Notes: generated from the sequence alone by a model not told the origin. A stretch of DNA of 43,126 nt from Hydrotalea sp. (GCA_030054115.1 JASGCL010000011.1:1-43126), one strand, 5' to 3'. Numbered from the stretch's first letter, positions 18,091 through 25,761 are shown. Program-made: numbers and translations.

Positions 18091-20019
18091 ATGAGCTTTA
18101 ATCCAAACATCGTTGTCTTTGGGGTTGGCGGCGCGGGGTGCAACGCGGTCAACAACATGGTCGAAAAAAAATTGCAGGGCGTGCAATTTGTCGCGGCCAA
18201 CACCGACATGCAATCGCTTATCCATTCAAACGCCGATGTAAAAATTCAATTGGGCACCACCTTGACGCAAGGGTTGGGCGCGGGCGGCAACCCGGAAATC
18301 GGGCGAGAGGCGGCACGCGAAAACATCGTCGAAATTAAGGAAACATTAAAAAATTGCAACATGCTGTTTATCACCGCTGGCATGGGCGGCGGCACCGGCA
18401 CCGGCGCGGCACCATTGGTGGCGAAAATCGCCAAAGAACTGGGCGTGCTGACCATCGGGGTTATTACCAAACCATTTTCGTTTGAGGGGCGAAAGAAAAT
18501 GGACATCGCGCTTGATGGCATCCGCGCCATGAAGGACCAGGTCGGCACATTGATAATCGTGCCCAACCAAAATTTAATGTCGCTGGCCAATGAAAAAACC
18601 ACCAACCGCGAGGCCTTCATGCTCGCCGACCAGGTGCTTTACAATGGCGTGGCCGGCATCAGCGATGTTATCGTGCGCCCCGGCCATATCAATTTGGATT
18701 TAGCCGATTTGCGCGGTGTGATGAGCGAGATGGGTCGCGCCGTGCTCGGCACGGGCGAGGCCACGGGCAAGGACCGCGCCACGGTTGCCGCGCAACGCGC
18801 CATTCAAAACCCATTGCTGGAAAACACCGACATCGCCGGCGCGAAGCAATTGCTTATCAATATATCGGGCGGTGAAGATTTAACCTTGTTTGAAACGGAA
18901 AAATCCATCGCCATTATTGCGGCGGCGGCGGGCGAGCATTGCAATATCCATATCGGCAGTTCGACCGACCCGGCCCTGAACGGCAAAATCCGCGTCTCGT
19001 TGGTGGCAACGGGTATCAAGGGCGAGGGGGCCGGCGTCGCCAGCCATTTGTTAAAATCATTGCAGGGCGCCACCGGTTTCCAAGGTAGCGACCGCGCCGG
19101 CGAGCATCTGGCGGCAATTAAAAACACCGCCCTTAATCCCCTTAATCCATTACGCCCGCAATATGATGAGGAAGGCGAAGAGGCAATGGATGAATCGGAA
19201 GAACCCTATCGCCAACCAAATGGCTTGATGGGCGGGATGGTCCATAAAACGAGCGATGAAATGAGCGATGAAGCCAGCAATGTAGACATTGATGGCATGG
19301 ACGATATCGCCAATGTCGCCGATGCCGCGCCGGCCACCGCGACGCGTGATAATAATAGTGGCCGACCGGTGTTTAATAACCCGTTTGCTAAGGGGTCGCC
19401 GATTCCTGGCGACAGCGATGACGCGGCAGACAATGTGGAAGACAGGCTTGAATATAAGCCAACTTTGCGTGATGCAACCGGCGATGAAGCAACCGACAGC
19501 ATTGCCGATGAAATGGCCGAGTTTGATAATTTTTCGCAAGCCATCAGCAAAAAAGAAATCCATAAGGAAGAAACAGAAGATAACGCCGCATGGCACGATG
19601 CCGCTGACTCGGCGCGTTACCGGAGCAACGTCGCCGACCTGCAAGACGAGCAAGATGATGCTATCGACAATCGCCGCACAGCCCATGGCAATGACGGCAA
19701 AGAATCCGGCGGTAAAAAAACCGGCCTGTTCAAAAAAATATTCAGCGCGTTTTTTGGCGATAAAGATGGCCAGGACGATGACGATGGTGATGGCCCATAC
19801 CCCGAGGTTGTCGACCTGCGCGGCGACATGGCAAGAAGCGCCACGGCGGAGGATGACAAACCACGCGGCGCCATGGCAAGAGGCGCCACGGGGGACAATG
19901 AAGCGCAACATGGCAAATCGCGCCTGAAACACCGCCTGACCCGCAAAAAACAACGGGTGGAGGAAGAAATAACCTATGACCTTTTTTCGATGCCCGGCAT
20001 CGAGTTGAAGAAGAAATAA
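18091..20019 (+). CDS. ftsZ: Cell division GTPase FtsZ with long acidic tail
   Basis: FtsZ is the tubulin-like GTPase that forms the division ring. The GTPase core (about 1-320) has VGGAGCNAVNNM near the N-terminus and the signature GGGTGTG at 99-105. The remaining 320 residues are a low-complexity, Asp/Ala-rich linker, long even for alphaproteobacteria, with a Lys-rich patch. It contains an aspartate run (DGQDDDDGDG) and two 15-residue repeats starting at Met580 and Met595. The C-terminal peptide is EEEITYDLFSMPGIE followed by LKKK; the LKKK comes from a 47-bp tandem duplication that shifted the stop codon (see the repeat at 19957-20050). That peptide presumably contacts FtsA. Confidence 0.96.
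   Translation: MSFNPNIVVFGVGGAGCNAVNNMVEKKLQGVQFVAANTDMQSLIHSNADVKIQLGTTLTQGLGAGGNPEIGREAARENIVEIKETLKNCNMLFITAGMGGGTGTGAAPLVAKIAKELGVLTIGVITKPFSFEGRKKMDIALDGIRAMKDQVGTLIIVPNQNLMSLANEKTTNREAFMLADQVLYNGVAGISDVIVRPGHINLDLADLRGVMSEMGRAVLGTGEATGKDRATVAAQRAIQNPLLENTDIAGAKQLLINISGGEDLTLFETEKSIAIIAAAAGEHCNIHIGSSTDPALNGKIRVSLVATGIKGEGAGVASHLLKSLQGATGFQGSDRAGEHLAAIKNTALNPLNPLRPQYDEEGEEAMDESEEPYRQPNGLMGGMVHKTSDEMSDEASNVDIDGMDDIANVADAAPATATRDNNSGRPVFNNPFAKGSPIPGDSDDAADNVEDRLEYKPTLRDATGDEATDSIADEMAEFDNFSQAISKKEIHKEETEDNAAWHDAADSARYRSNVADLQDEQDDAIDNRRTAHGNDGKESGGKKTGLFKKIFSAFFGDKDGQDDDDGDGPYPEVVDLRGDMARSATAEDDKPRGAMARGATGDNEAQHGKSRLKHRLTRKKQRVEEEITYDLFSMPGIELKKK
19828..19917 (+). repeat. Two 45-bp tandem repeats in the FtsZ linker
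   Basis: Copies begin at 19828 and 19873. They encode MARSATAEDDKPRGA and MARGATGDNEAQHGK, so the repeat is in frame and alters linker length by 15 residues. The first half of each copy (ATGGCAAGA then GCGCCACG-like sequence) is almost identical; the second half has diverged. Confidence 0.6.
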
Positions 20020-20050
20020 CCCCTGACCTTTTTTCGATGCCCGGCATCGA
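19957..20050 (+). repeat. 47-bp tandem duplication across the ftsZ stop
   Basis: Copy 1 (19957-20003) and copy 2 (20004-20050) are directly adjacent and differ at only about four positions. Copy 1 in frame encodes VEEEITYDLFSMPGIE. Copy 2, shifted by 47 mod 3, still encodes VEEEITPDLFSMPGIE and is followed at once by TAG (20052-20054). The simplest reading is that ftsZ once ended GIE-stop and that duplication of its last 47 bp put the old terminus out of frame. The present protein therefore ends LKKK-TAA inside copy 2. Confidence 0.85.
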
Positions 20051-20092
20051 ATAGCCACTGGTAAATACCATTGCGCCATGTTATAAAAAGAG

Positions 20093-20365
20093 ATGATATT
20101 AAAGAGCACCGCATTTTTATTATTTTTGCTGTTGTTGTTTTTTGGCATGTTTCACACCGCCAGCCAGACCTATCGCCTGTTTAAAAAAAGGGAAGAAATC
20201 AGGGCATTGCAGGCCGAGGCACAACAATGGCAGGAAAAAAATAAAATCCTGGGCGGCAAGGTAAAATCGCTGGATGGCAACAACCCAAACAAAGATTTGT
20301 TAGAAGAATTGGCGCGCGAAAAATTGGGCTATAATTACCCCAACGAACGTCGCCTTAAAGAATAA
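20093..20365 (+). CDS. ftsB: FtsB/DivIC-family septum formation initiator
   Basis: This 90-residue bitopic protein has one membrane segment (about 5-20), a coiled coil (about 25-60, KKREEIRALQAEAQQWQEK) and the family's closing motif LAREKLGYNYPNE (about 73-85). FtsB pairs with FtsL and FtsQ in the periplasm to activate FtsWI. In most alphaproteobacteria ftsB lies next to eno; here it follows ftsZ by 73 bp, so ftsL, ftsQ and ftsB are all in one cluster. The ATG at 20093 follows an AAAAAGAG sequence that could be a weak ribosome site. Confidence 0.85.
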   Translation: MILKSTAFLLFLLLLFFGMFHTASQTYRLFKKREEIRALQAEAQQWQEKNKILGGKVKSLDGNNPNKDLLEELAREKLGYNYPNERRLKE

Positions 20366-20387
20366 ATGGCAGAATAAAAGAATAAAC

Positions 20388-20421
20388 AACCGACGATTTT
20401 TTTGTAAAATCAACGCCGGTT
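20388..20421. terminator. Probable bidirectional terminator after ftsB
   Basis: AACCGACG (20388-20395) pairs with CGCCGGTT (20414-20421) with one mismatch (a G-U wobble on the minus strand). An inner GATTTT/AAAATC stem extends it. On the minus strand the sequence after the hairpin is T-rich. It lies between the convergent ftsB and the minus-strand membrane protein gene. Confidence 0.45.
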
Positions 20422-20433
20422 ATTATAGAGGGC

Positions 20434-20751
20434 TTAGAGTATTTTTTGAAATATCAGGCGCAATACCCATAATTTAATAACGCCGATAATAATAAAAATA
20501 ATAATCGCCGCCCACACCGGTAATAACAACCATGGCACAATAACATTGTCCCAAATAATATTAAGGTGTAAATAACGTTCCATAACAACCTGGAAAAGAT
20601 TCAGGCTGGAAACCGAGGCATTAAACCAGGCCTGGCCCATGCGGTCGGTCCAATCGCTGGTGGCCAAAAAATAAATCGAAAAGAAGCTATAAAAGGCAAT
20701 GATCGCCGTTGAAAGCGCACGATAAAGGTAAAGGAAAAATAAATAAGCCAT
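20434..20751 (-). CDS. Small membrane protein of unknown function
   Basis: I do not recognise this product. The 105-residue protein has an aromatic N-terminal hydrophobic segment (about 3-32) and a second one near the C-terminus (about 75-100). A short loop between them (SDWTDRMGQAWFNASVSSLN) is probably extracytoplasmic. I chose ATG 20751; a TTG two codons upstream is possible. It lies about 120 bp downstream of der on the same strand and may be the last gene of that operon. No Shine-Dalgarno is evident. Support is moderate: membrane-like composition, no overlap with other genes, and convergence on the ftsB terminator. Confidence 0.5.
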   Translation of the reverse strand: MAYLFFLYLYRALSTAIIAFYSFFSIYFLATSDWTDRMGQAWFNASVSSLNLFQVVMERYLHLNIIWDNVIVPWLLLPVWAAIIIFIIIGVIKLWVLRLIFQKIL

Positions 20752-20873
20752 GGCCAACCATAAAGGGTTTGAAGGGAAAAGTCAAGATTGCTAGCCCCCC
20801 CTGCCGATGGGTGAGATAGGCACTTGCGGCTGGTCGCCACGCGCCATTCATGGGCTTGCAATTGCCCCCGCCC

Positions 20874-22475
20874 CTAATCAAATGGATTTTTTTTGACACG
20901 CATCGTCCAGCGGAACGGCACGCCGGCGAAATCGAATTCGTCCTTCAGGCTGTTTTCCAAATAGCGCAAATAATTTTCATTCATCAAATCCTTGCGGGTT
21001 AGAAATATCACAAAATGCGGCGGCCGTGATTTTACATTGATGATGAAATTAATTTTGGCGCGCAAACCGCGACGGCTGGGCGGTGGGTTTTTTTCCATCG
21101 CACGGCGTAGCCAGCGATTCAAACTGGCGGTGTCGATACGTTTGCCCCAGCGTGTGTGTAATTGTTTAATCGCCAGCAACAGCTGGTAAATCCCCTTGCC
21201 GTCCAGCGCGTTCAACGGCATGATGGGTAAATCCTTAACCCGTGGCAACAGATACGAAACCTGCCGTTCAATTTCGGCGCGGGCGCGTTTTTTGTTTTCG
21301 ACCAAATCCCATTTGTTCAGCACCAGGCAAAATGGCCGCCCCTCCTGGATAACCAATTTTATAATCGCCATGTCCTGTTGTTCCAATGGCGCGGTGGCGT
21401 CAATCATTAAAATCGCGACATGGGCAAACCGCAGGGCGGTCAGGGCAAGGTCGACCGATTGTTTTTCAACGGCTTCGGTAATTTTGGCACGCCGGCGAAT
21501 ACCGGCGGTGTCGATGACTTGAAAATCAACCGGCTGGTTATTAATGACGCGCGTAAAATCGTGATAGGTCGCGTCGCGCGTGGTGCCGGCCAGGTCGCCG
21601 GTTAAAACCACTTCCTCGCCGATTAACCGATTGGTCAGGGTCGATTTGCCAACATTGGGCCGACCGAGGATAACCAATTTGATGGTCGATTGCCGGTCGT
21701 TGCGAATTTGTGACGCGCTTCGTTGTTTGGTTGGTTTGGTTTTTTCTTTTTCAGGTGGGGTTTTGGCCGCCTTATTGATGGCGTCATCGATATCATCATA
21801 ATCCTTACCCCATTCGCCGGCTTCCTCATCCATTTGGTCATCGGCCTGGTCGTCTTGGTCTTGGTCATCGGCAAAGGCTTCCTCGGGCAAAATTTTTATC
21901 AAGCAATCGTAAAGTTCCATCATGCCGATGCCGTGGCTGGCCGACATCACCACCGGTTCGACCGCCACACCATTGACGCGGTTGATGGGGTATTTCGCCA
22001 GCAGGTCGGCAACCTCGCCCCGCGCGTTTAACAGCTTGTTGCTATTTTCCCCCTTGTTAATTACGACAATGCAATTGTAGGCGGGTTGTGCGCCTTGACG
22101 TTGTTGCTTCAGGATGAATTCGGCCAATTGCCAATCAAGTTGATTCAGCGGCACCAAGCCATCGACCATAAAAATAAGCAGGTTACTGCGGGTTATTAAG
22201 CCGTAAAGCAATTGCCGCGCCTTCTCATCCATCGCGTCTTTAATCGGTTGAAAACCCACCGTGTCGGCCACCATGAATCGCGCGTTTAATACTTGGGCGG
22301 AACGAACCTCGATATCGCGGGTCAGGCCTGGCATGTCGGCGGTTAGGCGGTTTTTGCGCTCATAACTTTTTACCACCAATCGGTTGAATAACGTCGATTT
22401 GCCAACATTGGCACGACCGATAAGGCTGATGAGGAATTGTTGATGGATGGGCTTTATCATAAGCCGCTCTATCAT
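20874..22475 (-). CDS. der: Ribosome-assembly GTPase Der (EngA)
   Basis: Der carries two tandem GTPase domains and a KH-like C-terminal domain, and is needed for 50S subunit maturation. Domain 1 has GRANVGKST (20-28), PGLTRD, DTVGF and NKGE. Domain 2 has the canonical GRPNVGKST (271-279), DTAGIRR and NKWDLV. Domain 1 deviates from consensus (Ala for Pro in the P-loop, Val in DTxG, Glu in NKxD; a Glu there is common in alphaproteobacteria). The linker between domains (about 195-255) is unusually long and acidic (DDQDQDDQADDQMDEEAGEW). At 533 residues it is longer than the usual 440-490. Its ATG overlaps the cbtA stop as ATGA, placing it in a riboswitch-controlled operon. ATG 22460 (M6) is an alternative start. 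Confidence 0.95.
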   Translation of the reverse strand: MIERLMIKPIHQQFLISLIGRANVGKSTLFNRLVVKSYERKNRLTADMPGLTRDIEVRSAQVLNARFMVADTVGFQPIKDAMDEKARQLLYGLITRSNLLIFMVDGLVPLNQLDWQLAEFILKQQRQGAQPAYNCIVVINKGENSNKLLNARGEVADLLAKYPINRVNGVAVEPVVMSASHGIGMMELYDCLIKILPEEAFADDQDQDDQADDQMDEEAGEWGKDYDDIDDAINKAAKTPPEKEKTKPTKQRSASQIRNDRQSTIKLVILGRPNVGKSTLTNRLIGEEVVLTGDLAGTTRDATYHDFTRVINNQPVDFQVIDTAGIRRRAKITEAVEKQSVDLALTALRFAHVAILMIDATAPLEQQDMAIIKLVIQEGRPFCLVLNKWDLVENKKRARAEIERQVSYLLPRVKDLPIMPLNALDGKGIYQLLLAIKQLHTRWGKRIDTASLNRWLRRAMEKNPPPSRRGLRAKINFIINVKSRPPHFVIFLTRKDLMNENYLRYLENSLKDEFDFAGVPFRWTMRVKKNPFD

Positions 22476-23137
22476 TTTTTAGGGCTTATGGCAAAAACCA
22501 TTATAATGCTGGCCGACAAAATAAACCCGCTGAGCAACGAATACATGACAAACAATTGCACCAACCTCGGCGGCAGGGGCGATGGTGCCATATCCATCGG
22601 CAATAACATCCCCACCACCAATGACGGCAGGGTTAGCAATAATATCGATAATGCTAAGCGCAATGGCCGTGCCAGTCGGTCAATAAAAAAACCGGTGTGT
22701 AATAACAACCCAACCCCGGACGACAGCACCAACCCCAGCCATACAAATTGCCGGGACAATAGCTCATGGTGCTCATGATGCTCGCCCATGCCCGGTAACG
22801 TGGCCGGCAAAGAAATCGCCGGAATAAAAAACACCGCCAACCAAAAACAAACAACCCAAGGGAAAGCATTTTTTAAGGTGATGCGCAAATCAAGCATATA
22901 AAGGATGGCAAATAACCATAAGGACAAACTGACCGCGCTGGCCAGGTTGGCAACCATGGTGCCCGAAAACCGCGCCATCGCCAATAAATTTGGCGCGGTG
23001 CTGAGTTGTTGTTCCAACTGCTCGCCCATGGCGATAAGCGGCAGGGTAAGGAAAACCGATGTCATGGTGCTCACCGCCCCCGCCACCAGCCCGGCCAGCA
23101 ATGCTCGCCAAACGCCGGATAAAAAATTTACCGGCAT
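22472..23137 (-). CDS. cbtA: Cobalt transporter subunit CbtA
   Basis: CbtA is the polytopic component of a predicted cobalt uptake system usually regulated by cobalamin. The 221-residue product begins with the family-like FLSGVWRALLAGLVAGAVST and has about six hydrophobic segments. It carries a histidine-rich loop, GMGEHHEHHELLSRQ, that could bind metal. It follows cbtB by 14 bp and lies downstream of a cobalamin riboswitch, which supports the call strongly. The start ATG is 23135-23137. Its TGA overlaps the der ATG (ATGA). Family assignment is by pattern recall. Confidence 0.85.
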   Translation of the reverse strand: MPVNFLSGVWRALLAGLVAGAVSTMTSVFLTLPLIAMGEQLEQQLSTAPNLLAMARFSGTMVANLASAVSLSLWLFAILYMLDLRITLKNAFPWVVCFWLAVFFIPAISLPATLPGMGEHHEHHELLSRQFVWLGLVLSSGVGLLLHTGFFIDRLARPLRLALSILLLTLPSLVVGMLLPMDMAPSPLPPRLVQLFVMYSLLSGFILSASIIMVFAISPKK

Positions 23138-23151
23138 TTACAATATAATTA

Positions 23152-23376
23152 TTAATGGCATGGAAAATTCAAACCATGGCGCGTGTCATGGGCCGCGTTA
23201 TGCAGATTCGGTTGCGCCGAAAAAGCCGTCAGCCACAGGCCGCCACTCGCTAAGAACATCATGGCCAGGCCGAGTAAAAAACGGCTGGTCGCTGGCGACA
23301 ATAGCTTGGCGTGGATATTGGTTCGGGTTTTCGCCGCGCCACCATGTTGCGCGGTGATGATAGATAATTTATTCAT
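23152..23376 (-). CDS. cbtB: Cobalt transporter subunit CbtB
   Basis: CbtB is a small single-span protein of the CbtAB cobalt uptake system. The 74-residue product has a cytoplasmic N-terminus, one membrane segment (about 33-52) and the diagnostic C-terminal metal-binding motif HNAAHDTRHGLNFPCH (59-74). That motif contains four histidines and a cysteine. The start ATG at 23374-23376 has a strong Shine-Dalgarno (GAAGGAG). It is the first gene after the cobalamin riboswitch; cbtA and der follow. Confidence 0.9.
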   Translation of the reverse strand: MNKLSIITAQHGGAAKTRTNIHAKLLSPATSRFLLGLAMMFLASGGLWLTAFSAQPNLHNAAHDTRHGLNFPCH

Positions 23377-23451
23377 TTTTCACTCCTTCGGAAAAATAGT
23401 TTTTTTTTAAAAACAACCCTCTCAAACCCATGGCAATAAACCACAAGGCAG

Positions 23452-23730
23452 AAATTGTTGCTACCACGGATGGCAGGTTTCCTGACTCTGGCACGGGTGC
23501 AATTATTTATAATAAATTCTTGCGCTATAAAAAAAACCTTCCCAATTGCTCAGTGGTTTTTCCTACGTTGCGTTGTTAATAAAAACAACAACAACCCCAG
23601 GCCTACAGTTGCGAAGGACAGTTGAGATTACCAAACGCCAATCATGGCTAATTCGATTCCCATTCCCTATTAAGCCCCATTTGCCAAACGATTGTGGCAA
23701 ACAGGCACCAGCTATAGTAACCCAACATTA
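23452..23730 (-). ncRNA. Cobalamin (adenosylcobalamin-class) riboswitch
   Basis: Read on the minus strand, the conserved blocks occur in the correct order: GGTGCC (23709-23704), AATAGGGAA (23671-23663), CGCAACTGTAGG (23613-23602), CCACTG and GGGAAGG, and the B12 box GTCAGGAAACCTGCC (23486-23472). The order and spacing match the known cobalamin aptamer. About 75 nt separate the box from the cbtB start codon. I see no clear intrinsic terminator there, so control of translation initiation is more likely. With cobalamin bound, expression of cbtB, cbtA and probably der would fall. Confidence 0.92.
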
Positions 23731-23852
23731 ACCGATTCAAACCGAGATGGCAAGGCTTCAATAAGCTTTCACAACGACTTGGCGATATTTTTTGGTAACG
23801 CCATAAATAGAGCAGATGACAATGAAAAAAAAAGATGATAGAGCAGGGGGCA

Positions 23853-23871
23853 GGGGGCGAAGAAAGCCTCC
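23853..23871 (+). promoter_or_regulatory. GC-rich hairpin before ctaB
   Basis: GGGGGC (23853-23858) and GCCTCC (23866-23871) form a six-pair stem with a seven-base purine loop, about 36 nt before ctaB, in an otherwise AT-rich gap. A second G-run (23846-23850) could pair instead. ctaB itself lacks a Shine-Dalgarno. The role is unknown. Confidence 0.3.
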
Positions 23872-23907
23872 CCCAATTTACAGCCCATAAACCATATTTT
23901 AAAAAAC

Positions 23908-24864
23908 ATGCCTAAAGCCAAATCACCGAATGCCAATGTTATTGGCGAATCGATAAGCGGTCCCTATGATTATTTTCGCCTGCTAAAACCGCGCGTCATG
24001 TCGTTGGTGGTTTTTTCGGCGATGGTCGGGTTGGCAATGGGCAAGGCAATGATTTATCATATCGGGCAAGCATCGGGGCAAGTTTTACCCATGCCGATGA
24101 GCGCGGCGCAACAGGTGCTGGCAATTATTTTTATCGCCATGGGGGCGGGGTCGGCCGGCGCGTTGAACATGTGGGTCGACCGCGATGTCGACAGCAAAAT
24201 GCTCCGCACCATGAAACGGCCATTGCCGCAGGGCATTATCACCCCCGACAATGCCTTGGCCTTTGGCCTGGTGATGGCCTTGTTCTCGGTGTTGCTGTTG
24301 GCCTTCACCACCAATTATATTGCCGGCGGGTTGTTGGCCTTCACGATATTTTATTACGTGGTGGTATACAGCATGCTGTTAAAAAAACGCCATGTTTATA
24401 ACGTGGTGATTGGCGGCGTGGCCGGTGCCCTGCCACCGGTGATTGGCTTCGTCGCGGTCTTGCCAGTTTTTTATTGGCAGGCCTGGTTGCTGTTCCTCGT
24501 GATATTTTTTTGGACGCCGCCCCATTCCTGGGCATTGGCAATTTTTCGCGGCCAAGATTACCAGCGCGCCAAGATTAAAATGCTCCCCGCCGTGATGGGT
24601 TATAAAAACACCGCTTGGCAAATGGTCGGCTATTCGTTTTTGTTGTTATTGTCGGTGCTGTTGTTTTTTGTCAGCGGCCTGACCAATCAATTGTTTAATT
24701 ATTTTCTGTTGATACTAACCGTGGCGTTTTTTGCCCTGTCGTTAAAATTTTTATTGCTATGGCGTGACAAAAAAAATCTTATGATTGAGGCAAAGAAATT
24801 TTTCTACTACTCGATATTCTATTTATTTATTTTTCTGTTGGCGTTGCTGATAGATATATGGTAA
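23908..24864 (+). CDS. ctaB: Protoheme IX farnesyltransferase (heme O synthase)
   Basis: CtaB (CyoE/COX10) attaches a farnesyl group to protoheme to give heme O, the precursor of heme A for cytochrome oxidase. The 318-residue UbiA-family membrane protein starts its core with YFRLLKPRVMSLVVFSAMVG. The prenyl-diphosphate motif NMWVDRDVD is at 87-95, and the second conserved loop has AIFRGQDYQRAKIKMLP, YKNTAWQM. About eight membrane segments are visible. It heads an oxidase-assembly group with the small CoxF-like gene and ctaG downstream. Unusually, coxB and coxA do not precede it. Confidence 0.94.
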   Translation: MPKAKSPNANVIGESISGPYDYFRLLKPRVMSLVVFSAMVGLAMGKAMIYHIGQASGQVLPMPMSAAQQVLAIIFIAMGAGSAGALNMWVDRDVDSKMLRTMKRPLPQGIITPDNALAFGLVMALFSVLLLAFTTNYIAGGLLAFTIFYYVVVYSMLLKKRHVYNVVIGGVAGALPPVIGFVAVLPVFYWQAWLLFLVIFFWTPPHSWALAIFRGQDYQRAKIKMLPAVMGYKNTAWQMVGYSFLLLLSVLLFFVSGLTNQLFNYFLLILTVAFFALSLKFLLLWRDKKNLMIEAKKFFYYSIFYLFIFLLALLIDIW

Positions 24865-25052
24865 TGGTTAAGCCAATGAAATCTTCACGGAAATCTTCAC
24901 CAATTATTAAAAAGGACGCTGTGTTGTCGGCGCAAAAACGCTTGTCGCAGAAAAATATCACGGTGGCAATAATGGTGGTGTTGTTGGTTGTGTTGTTTTT
25001 TTTCATCACCTACACGCGGTTAAAAATGGGCGTAAATTTATTGGCCAAATAA
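24858..25052 (+). CDS. Small CoxF-like oxidase assembly protein
   Basis: This 64-residue protein has a basic N-terminus and one membrane segment (about 36-52), with TYTRLKMG just after it. Its size, topology and position exactly between ctaB and ctaG match the small protein often called CoxF in alphaproteobacterial cta operons. Sequence conservation in that group is low, so the name is inferred from context. The start overlaps ctaB by 7 nt; an in-frame ATG at 24864 is an alternative. Confidence 0.7.
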   Translation: MVMVKPMKSSRKSSPIIKKDAVLSAQKRLSQKNITVAIMVVLLVVLFFFITYTRLKMGVNLLAK

Positions 25053-25095
25053 TGATGCGTCGCCTGTTGCTTTCGCAATAAATAAGAATATAAAA

Positions 25096-25674
25096 ATGTT
25101 AAAAAAAATCTTCAGCAAAAATAAAAATATCGCCATTGCCTTGGTGGCGATTGTCATCGGGTTGGTGGGCGGCAGTTTCGCCTCCGCGCCATTATATCGT
25201 TTGTTTTGCCAAGTAACCGGTTTTGCCGGCACGCCGCAAAATGCCAGCCAAAATGGCAATGCGCTGGTGGCGGGTAATAATACCAGCATCACGCCGGAGG
25301 TGATAAAAAACTTTCACCCCCTCACCATTTTTTTCGACAAAACAATCGATACCAATATGCCGATTAAGGTTACCATCCAAACGCCGCGGGTTGATGTCGC
25401 TGTCAACCAAATCAAAAGAGTCGTCTACCGCGTTGAAAACCTGACCGACAAGCCACTGAACTTTACCAGCACCTATAACGCGACCCCCGATAAATACGCC
25501 CGTCAAATTATCAAGACTGAATGTTTTTGTTTTGTAAAACAATTGTTACAACCGGGTGAGAAAAAAGATTTGAGTGTGGTGTTTTTTATCAGCCCAGAAA
25601 TCATCAATGCCGAAGGGGCCGAGAAAATTCGCGAACTCACCATCGGCTACCATTTTTTCCAAGATCGTAGTTGA
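25096..25674 (+). CDS. ctaG: Cytochrome c oxidase assembly protein CtaG (Cox11)
   Basis: CtaG delivers copper to the CuB site of subunit I. The 192-residue product has an N-terminal membrane anchor (about 11-30), then ASAPLYRLFCQVTGFAGTPQ, which contains Cys38. A periplasmic immunoglobulin-like domain carries the copper-binding CFCF motif at 143-146, followed by PGEKKDLSVVFFISPEI. Length and motifs are typical. It lies between the CoxF-like gene and coxC. Confidence 0.95.
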   Translation: MLKKIFSKNKNIAIALVAIVIGLVGGSFASAPLYRLFCQVTGFAGTPQNASQNGNALVAGNNTSITPEVIKNFHPLTIFFDKTIDTNMPIKVTIQTPRVDVAVNQIKRVVYRVENLTDKPLNFTSTYNATPDKYARQIIKTECFCFVKQLLQPGEKKDLSVVFFISPEIINAEGAEKIRELTIGYHFFQDRS

Positions 25675-25761
25675 TGAAGCGCGCGGCAAAAAAAAATTGA
25701 CGCGGCGCGTAAAATTTTTGGCTTGATTCTTATTTGATAAATTGTTAGAAGTCGCGCCATC

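Noticed and set aside
19150-20148. Long minus-strand ORF opposite the ftsZ linker
   Set aside because: It is antisense to a confident gene, has low-complexity hydrophobic composition mirroring Asp/Ala codons, and extends over the tandem duplication. It is a codon-bias shadow.
22437-22778. Plus-strand ORF opposite cbtA and the start of der
   Set aside because: It is antisense to the cbtA-der junction and has an Asn-rich composition without family resemblance.
23711-23740. TTGAAT-18-TATAGC as promoter for the riboswitch transcript (minus strand)
   Set aside because: It would start transcription inside the first conserved aptamer block, so the real promoter must lie further upstream (above 23740).
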